DNA of 64,000 nt from Phellopilus nigrolimitatus (taxonomy: Eukaryota > Basidiomycota > Agaricomycetes > Hymenochaetales > Hymenochaetaceae). Location: NCBI GenBank assembly GCA_021029095.1, contig JAJOHG010000012.1, forward strand, positions 679,497 through 743,496, read 5' to 3'. The notes beneath the pieces were generated by a model that had not been told where the DNA came from, did no database searches, and saw only the letters and a program-made list of their open reading frames with translations. The position numbers and the translations under genes were made by a program. Below are positions 12,192 through 22,973 of this stretch, piece by piece (within the stretch, counting starts at the first letter, position 1; each line of letters begins with the position of its first letter).

Positions 12192-13257
12192 GTTCACATA
12201 CTCACCCACTCTCATACCCACGTACCCGACCCCAGCGCATAGCGCACACCATCCAGCACATACTGCACGTGCTCTTCCCGACTTTGCGCGGCTTCCGCGA
12301 GAAGAGCGTCGCGGGCAAGCTCGCGTTTGTAGCACCGGCGGTGTTGGCACTGACTGTGACGCTCCCAGTGCACGTGACTCCGCGCGGGTCAGCGGGCGCG
12401 GGGGAGAAAGAGGGTGTCCAGGTGGGGAGCACCGTTCCGGAGGCCCGCCTCGTCGATTTCGAGGAGGAAGGTGTCGAGCGCGTGCTGACGGCCGAGGAGG
12501 ACGTGCAGGAGGAGATGTACGAGCTCAAGTTCAACAAGTGGCTCATGGCCGTGCAGATGGTCTTCGGCCCGCTCTTCTGTGTCGCTGTGCTCTTCCGCGG
12601 TATGCAGGCGACATTGCGAGGCGTAGTTGCTTGCGGCAACAGCAATTGCAGGCAGCACCGCGGCGGCCTTCGTGCTCATCTTTGCAGGTCGCGGGACCAA
12701 CTCCGTCGCGCAGATGGCGCGCTGCTCCATGGGCTTCTTCGTCGCCGTCGTGTGGATCATGGCCATTGCGGACGAAGTCGTCAATGTCCGCAAGGTGTGT
12801 CTCCTTCAGGTTCTCCTGCTGTATTTGTTTTGACTTGTACCACAGACATTCGGCTTCATCTTTGGGCTGAGCGACGCGATCATCGGGCCCAGTCTTCGCT
12901 GTGGGAAATTCGCTCGCGGACTTCGTCGCGAACGTCTCTGTCGTGGCGTTTGCGCCCGTCATGGGCTTCTCCCCATGCTTCGGCGGGCCGATGCTCAACA
13001 TCCTACTTGGTGTCGGCGTGTCTGGCACCGCGGTCATCCGCAGCGCGGGTGGCGTGCCGTTCGAGGTCGACTTCAGCGCGACGCGGCTCGTGAGCACCGT
13101 CGGCCTGCTCGCGCTGCTGCTCGCAACGCTCTTGTGCGTCCCTCTGAACGACTACCACCTCACGCGTCGCTGGGGCGTGTTTCTTGTCGTTTCGTATATC
13201 ATTATCATGGTCATCAACATCGCCGTCGAGGTCAAACGGTGGTGCTTTAGTAGCTGA
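12192..13257 (+). pseudogene. Na+/Ca2+ exchanger superfamily protein, C-terminal half relic
   Basis: The second alpha repeat of a cation/Ca2+ exchanger is easy to read: MARCSMGFFVAVVWIMAIADEVVNV, TFGFIFGLSDAIIG, then GNSLADFVANVSVV and FGGPMLNILLGVGVSG, and two last helices. This matches fungal NCX/NCKX-type transporters (ECM27 group) of internal membranes. The whole first half, including alpha repeat 1, is missing, because the upstream DNA is the CMT1 relic on the other strand. Two frame breaks are visible: after VAVLFR near 12600-12625, and at AIIG near 12890, where the frame of GNSLADF resumes one base out. One intron remains clear (12796-12846, GTGTGT to CCACAG). It is therefore a truncated, frameshifted copy. 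Confidence 0.8.
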
Positions 13258-13573
13258 CTTTCCCTTCCTCTTGCCTTTCCCTGGCTTTTTGATTAATCTT
13301 ATTTGTTCCTACTGCTTTCATATATTGTGTCGCCTCCCCTCGGACGGCCAGATTTATTCACATATACAGACTATACAAGATGTATACAATCACGGACATT
13401 TTCGCATGTGTGGCTACTAAGAAAATTGCAATGAATCACTAAATCTTGTTTCATGATCTATTCGGTATAATGAGATAGGTAAACAAACAACGTCCAGTTG
13501 AACAACTACGGATATCCAAAGAATATGCGTAAATCAAATGGACCGCTCTCCAAGCACGCTGTGCAATACGGAT
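13258..13573. other. Intergenic, AT-rich
   Basis: AT-rich sequence after the exchanger relic, with no open frame or motif of note. Confidence 0.5.
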
Positions 13574-14085
13574 TTACATAGATACCAGTCTTCGCTTTCG
13601 AGTCGATCGTAGCCTTTTTTCTCTCTTTTGATCTATCTCTTCAGGGGCCATGACAGAAAATAGCGGGCACCGCAGCGTTCCATTCAGATCATGTGGCGAT
13701 TTGGTACCCGGAAATCTCGTGGCTATTGGCGATGGGGCCGTAGACTTGGTGCGTTCGGTAACCAGCACGCTCTGCAAAGTTACGGAGCGCGGAGACGACG
13801 CGATTAAAGTTCTGCATCTTTTGCTATCGTCGGAGGGTGACTGACAAAACCAGGATGGTTCCCCAAATTGAGTACGATGCAAGTAAGTGGCAGAAAGGTT
13901 TCTTACAGTGTACTTCAATCGAGATTGTGCTAGGAGCCATGCGAAGTCGACAGCAGCTTCCTGGGGCGTCTGGCCGACCATCTTCAGGCCCTCGGACTAC
14001 AGCTGTGCGGGCACCGTTTCGGGCATGTAGAACGTGGCCGGGTGCTCGCTGGCGTCGCCATGTGGTGATGTGCACGCATACCCGC
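13574..14085 (-). pseudogene. Unrecognised gene remnant
   Basis: Two frames on the minus strand read like protein but are separated by a stop: GYACTSPHGDASEHPATFY followed by a TAG, then SEGLKMVGQTPQEAAVDFA. A plausible intron of about 66 nt (ending TTGTCAG near 13842) leads into a Ser/Arg-rich stretch ending at 13574. I do not recognise the family. The stop inside an otherwise continuous reading matches the decay of its neighbours, so I list it as a possible pseudogene only. Confidence 0.3.
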
Positions 14086-14127
14086 TTACGGACCACATTC
14101 CATGGAGAAAGCAACGTTTAGTACGGA

Positions 14128-14673
14128 ACGAGAAACGCTGACGTGAGCTGACCTAAGACGCTCAGGGTTCGCACCCCTGGGCAGACCCTGACGGTCGCGT
14201 GCGTGCCGCTTCGGCAGCCGCCACCGCCCCCACTTGGGCCAGCTGGACCCCGGGGCACCAAACCAGCTCGTTATCGCGCTCCCGCGCGGCGCGATTTTTT
14301 TTTTGCAAGGCGCGTCGGGATCCGCGCTCGCCCGCCCCATCTCCCGCCCTCACAGCTCGACGTCGAGGAGCCGCTCGGTCTTTGCACTGGACGTCGAAAG
14401 TCGCTGCCCCGTCCTGAAGGCCCCGCAGGGCCGCTCCGGCGGCTGTACTGACTCTCTGATCTCGCCTACTGGCGAGCTTCCTTGCCGACAGGTTCTTCCC
14501 ATCGCTTGGCTTCGCTTTCCCTATAAGTCGCTACCCTGTGCTCGCCGGCCTTCGCCGCGTTTCTCGTTCAAAATCGAAGACTTTTTCTTTGACGAGAAAC
14601 GCTGACCTACAGTGGGGAATCCGCGGAATGCGTTTCTCGTTCAAAATAGAAGACTTTTTCTTTGACGAGAAAC
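14128..14673. repeat. Palindromic repeat cluster, arms GCGTTTCTCGT/ACGAGAAACGC
   Basis: Perfect 11-base arms occur at 14128-14138 (ACGAGAAACGC), 14557-14567 (GCGTTTCTCGT), 14592-14602 (ACGAGAAACGC) and 14630-14640 (GCGTTTCTCGT), with a truncated fifth copy at 14665-14673. The unit from GCGTTTCTCGT through tcaaaat, a T-rich loop and ACGAGAAAC is repeated twice in direct order about 73 bp apart. The 440-bp span 14128-14567 itself has arms facing each other, like a small inverted-repeat (MITE-like) element. The same arms recur at 30032-30077. The cluster lies just upstream of the importin-beta relic. Confidence 0.7.
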
Positions 14674-14967
14674 AGGGTCTCCCCAGGGTGGCTGTAGTAT
14701 CCCTGTTGCTTTGGTAAGTCTCTGTCTTCTATTGCTCCTGCAGCCGGCTGATCTCACACGGCTCACAGGCTTTGTCCGTCGTCGCCATCAACGCCCATCA
14801 ATTCCTGTTCCCACCTTCTCTGTCCCCGCCTCTTCCGTCTTTGCCGCCATCAACGGCGCACGATGAGCTCGCTCCCCACGATTGTAAGCTGGTTTTTGCG
14901 ATTTCTTTCTATTTCTTTCTATTTTTTACCTTAAAATGCTGATATTTATCTGCTTTTGAAGGTTTGA

Positions 14968-17900
14968 ATGCACTTTCCGGACCCTACGACTCCAGCCAAG
15001 TGCCCGTCAGAACTCGCAGACGAGGCGCAGACAACCACGATCCGGGCTGCGGCTGGTATCGCGCTCAAGAACGCGTTGAGCGCACGCGTATGTGTCTCGC
15101 TGTTGCTTTCACGTTCCTCCGATTCTCGCAGCTGAAGCACATCATTCAGGAATCCACCCGCCAACTAGACTATTCTAACCCTTCCAGCGGAGCCGAAGGA
15201 GCGGGTAAAGCAGGACGTGTTAAGGGCACTTGCATCGCCCTCGCAGAAAGCCGGCGGCGTCGCCGCCCAGATTGTTGCTGCGATCGCTGCCGTAGAGCTC
15301 CCCAACAGCCAGTGGCCAGAAATCATCGAGATTCTACTTCGCTTTATGGACGGCCCCGACAATGTGAGCCTCAAGATCGTGACGCTCCAGGCGATTGGGT
15401 ACATTTGCGAAACTATCGTGCGTAGACGGCTTTTTGCTTGTCCATGCTCGCTCTAACTCTCGCTTAGAAACTCGAGATATTGAGCATGCGATCTAATGAG
15501 ATCCTGACGGCTGTTATTCATGGTGCCCGCAAGGAGGAAACCTCGGTTGACGTTCAGCTTGCCGCCATCAACGCTCTTTACAATTCCTTAGAGTTTGTTC
15601 GCGACAACTTTAAGCGCGAGGTATGTGCCGACCGCTTTTTTCGGCGTTTTTACTGACTTTTCTCGCTTAGGGTGAGCGCAATTACATTATGCAAGTCGTG
15701 CGAGGCGACACAAAACCCGTCCGTACCCGTGCAAGTCGGCGCGTTGGGAGTGCCTTGTCCGAATAATGAGCCCTGATTATGATAAAATGGCTCTTTGAGG
15801 TGAGTATCGGGCATCAAACATCAAATGAATTTTTGTACCTCAACATTAATCTCAACAACTTACTTTCAGCTGACTATCCTCGGCATGAAACACCCTGAAA
15901 AAAGCATCTCGTTACAAGCCGTTGAATTTTGGTCGACTGTATTCGAGGAAGAAATTGAGCTAGCCATCGAGGCCTCAGAGGTGCGTTTTCGGCCTTCCGA
16001 ACCTGGTTATGTTTATACGAAAACAAGGTATCTGACTTGTTTCTCTAGGCTGCGGAGTATGGTGAAGCACCGGAGACCGAATCCAAGAACTTCGCAAAAA
16101 TTGCCCTACCTGAAATCCTCCCGGTTCTGCTTGGTTTACTGACTCGGCGAGACGAGGATGCCGATGAGGATGAATGGAACGTGTCCATGGCGGCGGCCAC
16201 CTGCCTCGTGCTACTCGCCCAGACCGTCGCGGACGCTATTGTGCCCGCCGTGATCCCATTCACCGAGGCGAACATCAAGGCTGCCGACTGGCACCAACGC
16301 GAGGCGGCCGTGATGACGTTCGGCTCAATTCTCGATGGGCCGGACCCAATGATACTCACACTGCTAGTCACTCAGGCGCTACCGATCCTCGTCGACATGA
16401 CTCGGGATGAGAACTTACTCGTGAAGGACACCGTCGCCTGGACGCTTGGCCGTATCTGTGACCTGCTCCTCGTCGTACTCAAGCCCGATGAGCACCTCCA
16501 TCCGCTTATCTCCACACTTGTGAACGCGCTCGAAGACAAGCCGCGAATCGTCGCGAACTGCTGTTGGGTGCTTATGAATCTCCGCGATCAGCTTGGTTCG
16601 TTCTACGAGGAGGAAGGCCCAACGTTGAGCAGCGGCCCGCTCGCACCGTATTACGAAGGCATTGCGACTGCGTGTCACTGACGGGTAAGTGCAAAAGAGA
16701 CTTACTCCTTCATGTCAGTCAACTTAATTTATTGCAGGACTGACATCGAGTCCAACTTCCGTACGTCTGCGTACGAAGCGCTGGTGTCGTATGTTACGCA
16801 CGCTGGCCCTGAGTCGATCACCGTAGTTCCGAATACGGCCCTCGCTATTTTGTCGTGCATGGAGCATCTCCTCGGCATGCAGAACCAGCTCCTCGGCATT
16901 GACGATCGCAACAACTGGAATGAGCTGCAGAGCAACCTCTGCAGCGTTTTGATCGTGCGTTCATATTTCTAAATATTAACTCGTTAAAAAGATGGTGTGG
17001 ATGCTAATACTAAGATAATTGCTTGCGATCCAGAGCGTTGTCCGCAAGCTTGGCGATGGCATTGAGCCTTTGGAGGACCAAATTATGACCGTCTTTTTGA
17101 GTCTTATCCAGTCTAGCAAGACATCAACCGTGCTTGAAGATGCTTTCCTCGTCGTGGGCACCATGGCCGCCGCCCTCGAGGTTAAGTTCTCGCCATATAT
17201 CCAGGCCTTCTTGCCATTCCTCTACCCGGCACTCAAGGCGCACGAGGACACGCAGCTGTGCACGGTCGCGATCGGTGTCATCGGCGACATTTCGCGCGCG
17301 CTCGGTGAGCGGAGCGTGCAGTATGCGGGTCCATTCATGTCGGTGCTGCTTGAGAGCCTGTCAAGCGAGACGCTTAACCGCAACGTGAAGATCCCGATTT
17401 TGTCGTGCTTCGGTGACATCGCGCTCGCGATTGGCCCGGGTTTCGAGCCATATCTTGACCATACCATGAATGTCCTGCGCTAGGCAGGATCAATCATGCC
17501 GAACCCGTGGGTGTTTTGACCCTTGAATCTTAAACAAGCAGTATCTAACAACTGACCGGTATAGATGGACTATGAGCTCGTGGACTACGTCTCCCAGCTC
17601 CGTGAAGGCATCCTTGAGGCATACACTGGTACCGTGACGGGCCTGAAAAATACTGAGAAAGGTAGGCCGTCGATTCACCTAAGAAAAGAGTCAAATAAGA
17701 AATGACGATTCATATTCCACAGTGCAACTTCTGCTTCCCTACGTACAATCGATGCTGGAGCTTGTGCAACGATGTCTCGCAGATGAGGAGTGGCCCGAGT
17801 CTGTTGCCAGGCTGTCTTTGGGCCTTGTGGGCGACCTTGCGGACGCCTTCCCGAACGGCGAAATCAAGCAGCTTCTACTGGCGGAGTGGCTGGCGCAGAT

Positions 17901-18003
17901 ACTGTTTCTTGGACAGAAAACATGCAGAATATGCGCAAAAGTTGGATCCTCGCATGGGCCTTACCCTGTCGACCAACGCATTGCTACCGCGCTGAGGTGC
18001 TAA
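14968..18003 (+). pseudogene. Importin subunit beta (karyopherin KAP95), decayed copy
   Basis: The HEAT-repeat protein that carries cargo with importin alpha through nuclear pores can be followed over most of its length, across about ten exons. Readable blocks are ELADEAQTTTIRAAAGIALK, then EPKERVKQDVLRALASPSQK, GERNYIMQVV, LTILGMKHPEKSISLQAVEFW, WHQREAAVMTFGSILDGP and VKDTVAWTLGRICD. It is broken many times. About 30 N-terminal residues are missing or scrambled. Single-base shifts lie near 15695 and 15752, with a TGA at 15796. A small deletion with TGA lies near 16680, and a TAG at 17481-17483 stands where the family has a glutamine (LRQAGS). The last HEAT repeat is out of frame after about 17890. 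KAP95 is normally essential, so a working copy must exist elsewhere. Confidence 0.9.
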
Positions 18004-18383
18004 GTCTCTTGGACATCTGATTACACGCTCTAGTGGTACTGTGCCAAGTTCGTCTTACGCCTCGCAGAGAACCAGGCGCGCACAAAATGCCAGGTTCTCA
18101 GTTGCAGTCTACCCGCCCCACTTTGTGTAAGTAATTGAGCCATTGTCCTGTACACATTAGATGCGACTCCATTATATTTATTCTGATACTTCTCTACACT
18201 ATGTAATGTTTTGCTTCGACTTCGCGGACTTGGTAGAAGCGAAAGAAGAGGTCGATCCCGACTTAGACTTTGGTGGCTGTGTCCGTGCACCGTCTTTTCG
18301 TCGCTGTTCATGCCGGCTGTTGCTGCTGTTGCTGCTCGTCTACACTGTCAACTGCCCTTTCGACTACTCTTTTACATTTCAAT

Positions 18384-20039
18384 ATGGCTTCTGCTGAAGA
18401 AGTCTTTGTCAATCTGACCTTGGAAAGCGAGGTCATCTTCTCTCAGGCTGATGGACAGGTAAAGAAAAAAATGTTGTCGTTTCGGAGTGCTGGCACATCT
18501 GACACCCCGCAATTGTGCAGATTCTTCACCAGCAAGACAATGAAGATGATATCTGGGCTGTAGAGAACCTTAATGAAGCTGTCATGGAATGTATCAATGA
18601 CTTCCATGAGGTGGACAACTCTCCGGCAGGGAAGTTTGCTGAGCAGATGGCTTCTAATCACATAGCAGAAGGGACATTCAAGGGCTATAGAAGGTGAGCA
18701 TAGTCAAGCTTCTCTTTATTTATTTACCAATTAGAGTGCACTTTTCAAGGATTATATGTGATTATATTATGACAATGCGTACAATGAAGGGAATTAGGTG
18801 GAACCCGGTGATCACAACAAGGGACACACCAAAGGACATTGTCCTGATGATAGCTCATAAATGTGGACCCATTGAGAGCCGGTGTGAAGGAAAGAAGGTG
18901 TGTAAACTATTAGCTTTCTTTGGTGCTTTAATAATTTTATAAAAGTTTGCAACTGCGGTTTCAACTCGGGCAGCTCTATCATATTGGTACGGTGCTGTCC
19001 GCCCAGGAGAGAGCACCTCTACCTGGACTGTTGACAAGTATGACATCTGGTAAGGACATTAGCTCACTATCTATTTTATAATTGATATACCCACATTTTT
19101 TCACAAGTCATGGTCTTCCGACGCGTGCGGAGCTCGTCTCAAGATTCATGCGTGGATTACAGAAAAGAAAGGCAAAGCTTGGTGACAGCTCAACTTCTGC
19201 CCGTGCTGTCACATATGAAGATATGATCAACCTCTATTCCATTTGCATTGAAGATCAGAGCCTCACCGACGCTCAACGTCGTGCTGGAGTTGTTCGTTAT
19301 GTTTGTCTTTTCTTTTACATTTCTTGATGCATACAATAGACTAATGATATATACTACAGGCTGTCTACCTTTTTGCATGGCTTCTCCTTGAGCGGCTTGG
19401 GGAAACACTTGAGCTGGAGTTCAGAAACATCGATTTTCGAGGTATGTTCTCCAGTCTGTCAGAAATCTACAATTTTAAATTGTCTTTACAGGTGCATGGT
19501 TTGGTGTACAGATGCTTACACGGAAGAACGCACAGACCGGTGAGACGCATGAGATGCGACTCTATGCTAATGATCTTGATCCAAAGATTTGTCCAATGCG
19601 TGTCCTTCTGCGGATGGTTGGTCTATATGGCAAATTGGTCTCAGCAACAGGTCCACTCTTTCTGTCAGTCAGTGCATCTGGGAAAGTTGAGCCTCATAAA
19701 AGAATGGTCAGTCCTTTTCATTCAAATCAAAGGTCACTTTCTAATTTGTATATACAGACGGCTAGTTCAATCAGCCGCATGCTTCATAGTGACCTCCAGA
19801 AGCTTCACTACAAATCATGGTCTGCATTTGGTACCCATTCTTTCCGTCGTGGAGGGTGCCAATTCCGCATGAAGCATCGGAACTGGTCGCCAGACATGGT
19901 AGCTGCTTGGGGGGGTTGGTCACAACAGGAAGCAGTGACTATGTTTCGCTACTTTTTCTCACCCAATGACAATCATGAGCTGTTGAATGAGTATGATCTT
20001 GTTGGACTCCCAGTTGCTAAAAGGCAGCGCCTTTATTAG
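18384..20039 (+). CDS. Tyrosine recombinase of a Crypton-like element
   Basis: Eight exons join without a single lesion: 18384-18458, 18521-18693, 18735-18897, 18946-19049, 19108-19300, 19360-19441, 19492-19706 and 19758-20039, giving 428 residues. The catalytic pattern of tyrosine recombinases is present. A likely first Arg at about R248 lies in LERLGETLELEFRNID. A Lys lies in the hairpin MLTRKNAQTG. The H-x-x-R box GTHSFRRGG gives H362 and R365, a Trp at 389 sits in WGGWSQQEA, and the nucleophile Tyr is about Y400 in MFRYF. The N-terminal 200 residues are mostly helical and probably bind DNA. Such enzymes cut and rejoin DNA to excise and insert their element. It could instead belong to another fungal tyrosine-recombinase group; the active site makes the enzyme class itself secure. 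Confidence 0.85.
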
Positions 20040-20121
20040 TTACTTTCTGATTTTGTTCATTGATCAAATCTATGCCCAAGTTTTCAAAATGTACAAAAAT
20101 TGTATTTACTTCATTGATATC

Positions 20122-21418
20122 TTAAACTGTGGTTACTGTGCTGATTCTCTTTTCCAAAATGCGGCCTATTAAGTACCAATGATCAGTTGGGAAGACAGAA
20201 TCCCACTTAGTCTTTGAAAACTCCATGTCCTCCAAATATTCTTCCTTCTGCTTCTCCTCCTCATTTCTGGCCTTCCAAAGCTCCCTCCAAACCTCAAATT
20301 TGTTCTTATCACCCCAAACTCCAGCCCAGGCCACCTTTGAGAAGTCCCCCTGATCCTTGTACCTGTCATCTTCCATCTCAGTCCCAACTGCTGATTCACA
20401 CTTATTCAGCATGTAGTCAGCAACAGTGTTGAATGCAAAACACCCATCATCATCTGTCTTCTTCCTCCCTCCTCTCCCTGAGGATGTGCTTGAAGGTCGC
20501 TTGAAGAATTCGAAAAAACGGGTGTCGTCGCTTTTGAAATCATCAACGAATGTCCTGTAAACACGGGACCGACGGCTCATCACTGGCTTGATTGAGGTCC
20601 ATCTACCTCCCTTTCCCTTCACATTGTCCTTGTAGTGCTGGATTTCGCCTCTCTTTCCCTGCCCAATAGCCTCACGTAGACCACTAGCCCTGTCAAGACC
20701 TTCAATGAATATGTCGATGGAAGCAAGAATGTGTGAATTTGCTGCAATTGAAGGTTCGACTGGTTCAGCCTCTGGGGAACTCGAGCGAGTAGTGCATGTA
20801 AGAGCTGATGCGGAGTTGCGCTGCTGGGTTACTGATGGAACAGGACCTGCCAGGAATGTGGCATGAAGTGACTCCAAGTCTCTTCCAGGCTCCTGCACAC
20901 TGGGTCTTGCTGTTGCAGGGATTCAAAATGGATATTTGTGTATAATGAGAGATATATGGCTCACCCAGTTTCTTTAAAAAATCATAGGGCTCCTGAAAAC
21001 CCCAGTCCCTATATGCATCCAGCATAAGATCATACTGCTCCTGGCACATCTTCTCTTCATCTCGAGTGATAGATATTTGTGGCTTTACGTCCTCCGGGCT
21101 AGCAAAGGCAGGTGGGGGTGGTGGCAGGGCATTGAGATCAATAGAGAAGTATGTAGCAAGTTTTTTAGACAGTTCTTCCTTGTTTGCATTGGAGACGTTA
21201 CGGATTGGTTTATCGTGTCGTCCTCTGATGCGGAAGTGGGTGGCATTGATCTCGTTAGCCCAATATTTGAGGTCCCGGCCCTTTGCCGCTTTGAGATCAG
21301 CAGCAGTCGCGGGAAACCCGTCGCAGCCGGCTTCGACAAGTCTGTCCTGCTCGGCTGACACCATGCCGCTGGAAGAAGGCTGGTGCGTGCCGTGCTCAAA
21401 GCATGGGAGGTCCGACAT
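20122..21418 (-). CDS. Unknown protein paired with the tyrosine recombinase
   Basis: Two exons, 21418-20965 and 20909-20122, join in phase 1 across a 55-nt intron (GTGAGC to CAACAG), giving 413 residues with no lesion. Residues of about 36-88 (around TAADLKAAKGRDLKYWANEI and NVSNANKEELSKKLATYF) resemble a helix-loop-helix of the SAP/HeH kind that binds DNA. This is only a pattern impression. A Pro-run (LPPPPPA) and a disordered Ser-rich linker follow. The C-terminal half is charged, with many Trp and Tyr residues and a Lys/Glu-rich helix near the end. It faces the recombinase gene tail to tail, so it is probably carried by the same element, perhaps as an end-binding or accessory protein. Confidence 0.7.
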
Positions 21419-21932
21419 AAGTACGAGGATAACAAGCCCGCAGATGATATCAGAGGTGTCGAAGATGAGAGACGAAACGAAGTAACGACCACGCCAAAAA
21501 CACGACTGTATATACTCAAAACCTTCTTTATAAATTATTAAATTAAATTATTATAACATATCATTCGGTCAGATGTAAGATGTAAAGAGCTCGTGTATGG
21601 AGATGGGAGGAGGACGAGTGCGGCCACCTTGGCCAGGTGGCTGCCCGGACACGAAGACGAAGTGCTTGACATGTGTCGGTACCCTCGCAAAAGCATTGAC
21701 ACAGTTCCCCGTGCGACCGCCCTTCCTCATCGCTAACCACCCAGCCGCCGCTGCCATGATCACCTTGTCGGTGTACCATAAGTAATAGTGTGCGGTGGTG
21801 CGGTGCTTAGTGCTTGTGTAGCCTGCCGGCTTGGTCGTTCAGCAGCTGCGCGTGCGACTTCATGTGCTGTGATGCATGGCATGTATGGTGGTCGACAGTC
21901 GGCTCCAGTAACGTAAATCGAGTCCAGCACGT
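21419..21932. other. Spacer between the recombinase element and the CDH1 relic
   Basis: AT-rich at 21500-21560 (aattaaattattataac), then GC-richer with short overlapping open frames on both strands. It should contain the right end of the Crypton-like element and the old 3' region of the CDH1 copy; neither boundary can be fixed by eye. Confidence 0.4.
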
Positions 21933-22373
21933 TCACCGAATTTGTCGTCCAAAATCGAGCTTGCTCTCCTTCTTCGACTCCCGGTTCTCCTTCGTCGAAA
22001 ACGCGTTCCAGAACCGCAGCGTCTCGTCCCCCCGCCCCCGTCACGATCGTCTCCCCATCCGGGCTCATCGCGAAGTACAGCACTCGGTGCGTGTGCCCCG
22101 TCAGCGATGCGACCATGTCCAACGACGGGTACTTCCAGATGCAGATCTGGTTCTGCGCCGTCGCCGACAAGAACCCATGGGTCGATACCAGCTCGTGCGA
22201 TGTTAGCGATCACATCAGGTTACACACCTGCTCTCCCACAAATTATCTCAGCACAGCGTTTTTTGCCTGGAAGAAGAAATTACGCACCTGACTTCCCGTG
22301 TCCAAGTCGTTCAGCATCGTCCCATTGAACATGTTCCAGAACCGGATCGTCTTGTCCTGCGTCCCCCCACCCA
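21933..22373 (-). pseudogene. CDH1/Fizzy-related WD40 protein, 3' segment (split copy)
   Basis: The last WD40 repeats of an APC/C activator are readable on the minus strand: GGGTQDKTIRFWN, an intron (about 60 nt), VCNLMWS with HELVSTHG, QNQICIWKYPSLD, LTGHTHRVLYFAMSPDGETIVTGAG, then DETLRFWNAFS. It ends in Ile-Arg, the C-terminal IR tail by which CDC20/CDH1 bind the APC/C. One extra G in a G-run near 22040 shifts the frame before DETLRFWN. At 22374 homology stops abruptly at the left end of a 6590-bp insertion and resumes with the preceding residues at 28964. CDH1 normally directs the ubiquitin ligase APC/C to mitotic substrates; this copy cannot make a full protein. Confidence 0.85.
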
Positions 22374-22385
22374 CATCAGGAAAAT
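22374..22385 (+). repeat. Left terminal inverted repeat of the 6.6-kb insertion
   Basis: CATCAGGAAAAT, the exact reverse complement of 28952-28963. It lies at the point where the CDH1 reading stops. Confidence 0.8.
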
Positions 22386-22499
22386 TACCAAAGCTATACA
22401 GACCTATATAGGACTATATAGAAAATATAGCTCCATAGTACTCCATAGATATCCCCCCCTTATATAGCGCTATATAGGAGCCCATAGTGCCATAGTCTG

Positions 22500-22640
22500 T
22501 AGGTGTCTGTAGCTCTGTAGGCCTGTAGCACTGTAGGCCTGTAGCACTGAAGTTCATAGTTACATAGCACTGTAGGCCTGTAGCACTGATGTTCATAGCA
22601 CTGTAGGCCTGTAGCACTGAAGTTCATAGCACTGTAGCTG
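22500..22640. repeat. Left subterminal tandem array
   Basis: About three to four imperfect copies of a roughly 30-bp unit built on TGTAGGCCTGTAGCACTGA and GTTCATAG. Short open frames across it are a by-product of the repeat. The core CTGTAGCACTG reappears as its reverse complement CAGTGCTACAG near 28930, on the other arm of the insertion. Confidence 0.75.
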
Positions 22641-22973
22641 CATAGTCTGTTTAGTCTGTTGGCCTGTAGTTTGTGCAGAATATATAGGGGCAGTGCTATT
22701 GTGAGAAATGTTCTATATTGCAGCTCTACATACGGACATTGGGAAGCCACTACATATGGGTAATTTAAATTAAATAAAAAAGGGGGGGAGGGGGGTGAGG
22801 GGGAGGGAGAAGCTTCATAAGAGAAAGCGGAGGAAATGGGATGGGAAGATACAGGATAGGCACTCACCTCATACTCAAGAGGCGGCGAGCCGTGAACCCC
22901 TGAGACCTAGATAGAAAATGTCGTAAACATTTCTGCTCCCCTTTTCTGCAGCTCTATACAGGCTCTCCATTAT

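Larger units (their letters stand above)
18384..21418. mobile_element. Crypton-like tyrosine-recombinase element (two convergent genes)
   Basis: Two intact genes converge between decayed host genes: a tyrosine recombinase on the plus strand (18384-20039) and an unknown protein on the minus strand (20122-21418), 82 bp apart. Coordinates cover only the two coding regions. The true ends are not visible, because this class lacks terminal inverted repeats; they should lie within about 18150-18384 and 21419-21560. The contrast with the broken genes on both sides (KAP95 and CDH1 copies) suggests a later arrival. The class name Crypton-like is inferred from the recombinase; no search was run. Confidence 0.65.

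Noticed and set aside
22500..22640. CRISPR-like look of regularly spaced repeats
   Set aside because: Units are imperfect and run directly into one another without unique spacers, in a eukaryotic genome and at a transposon end.
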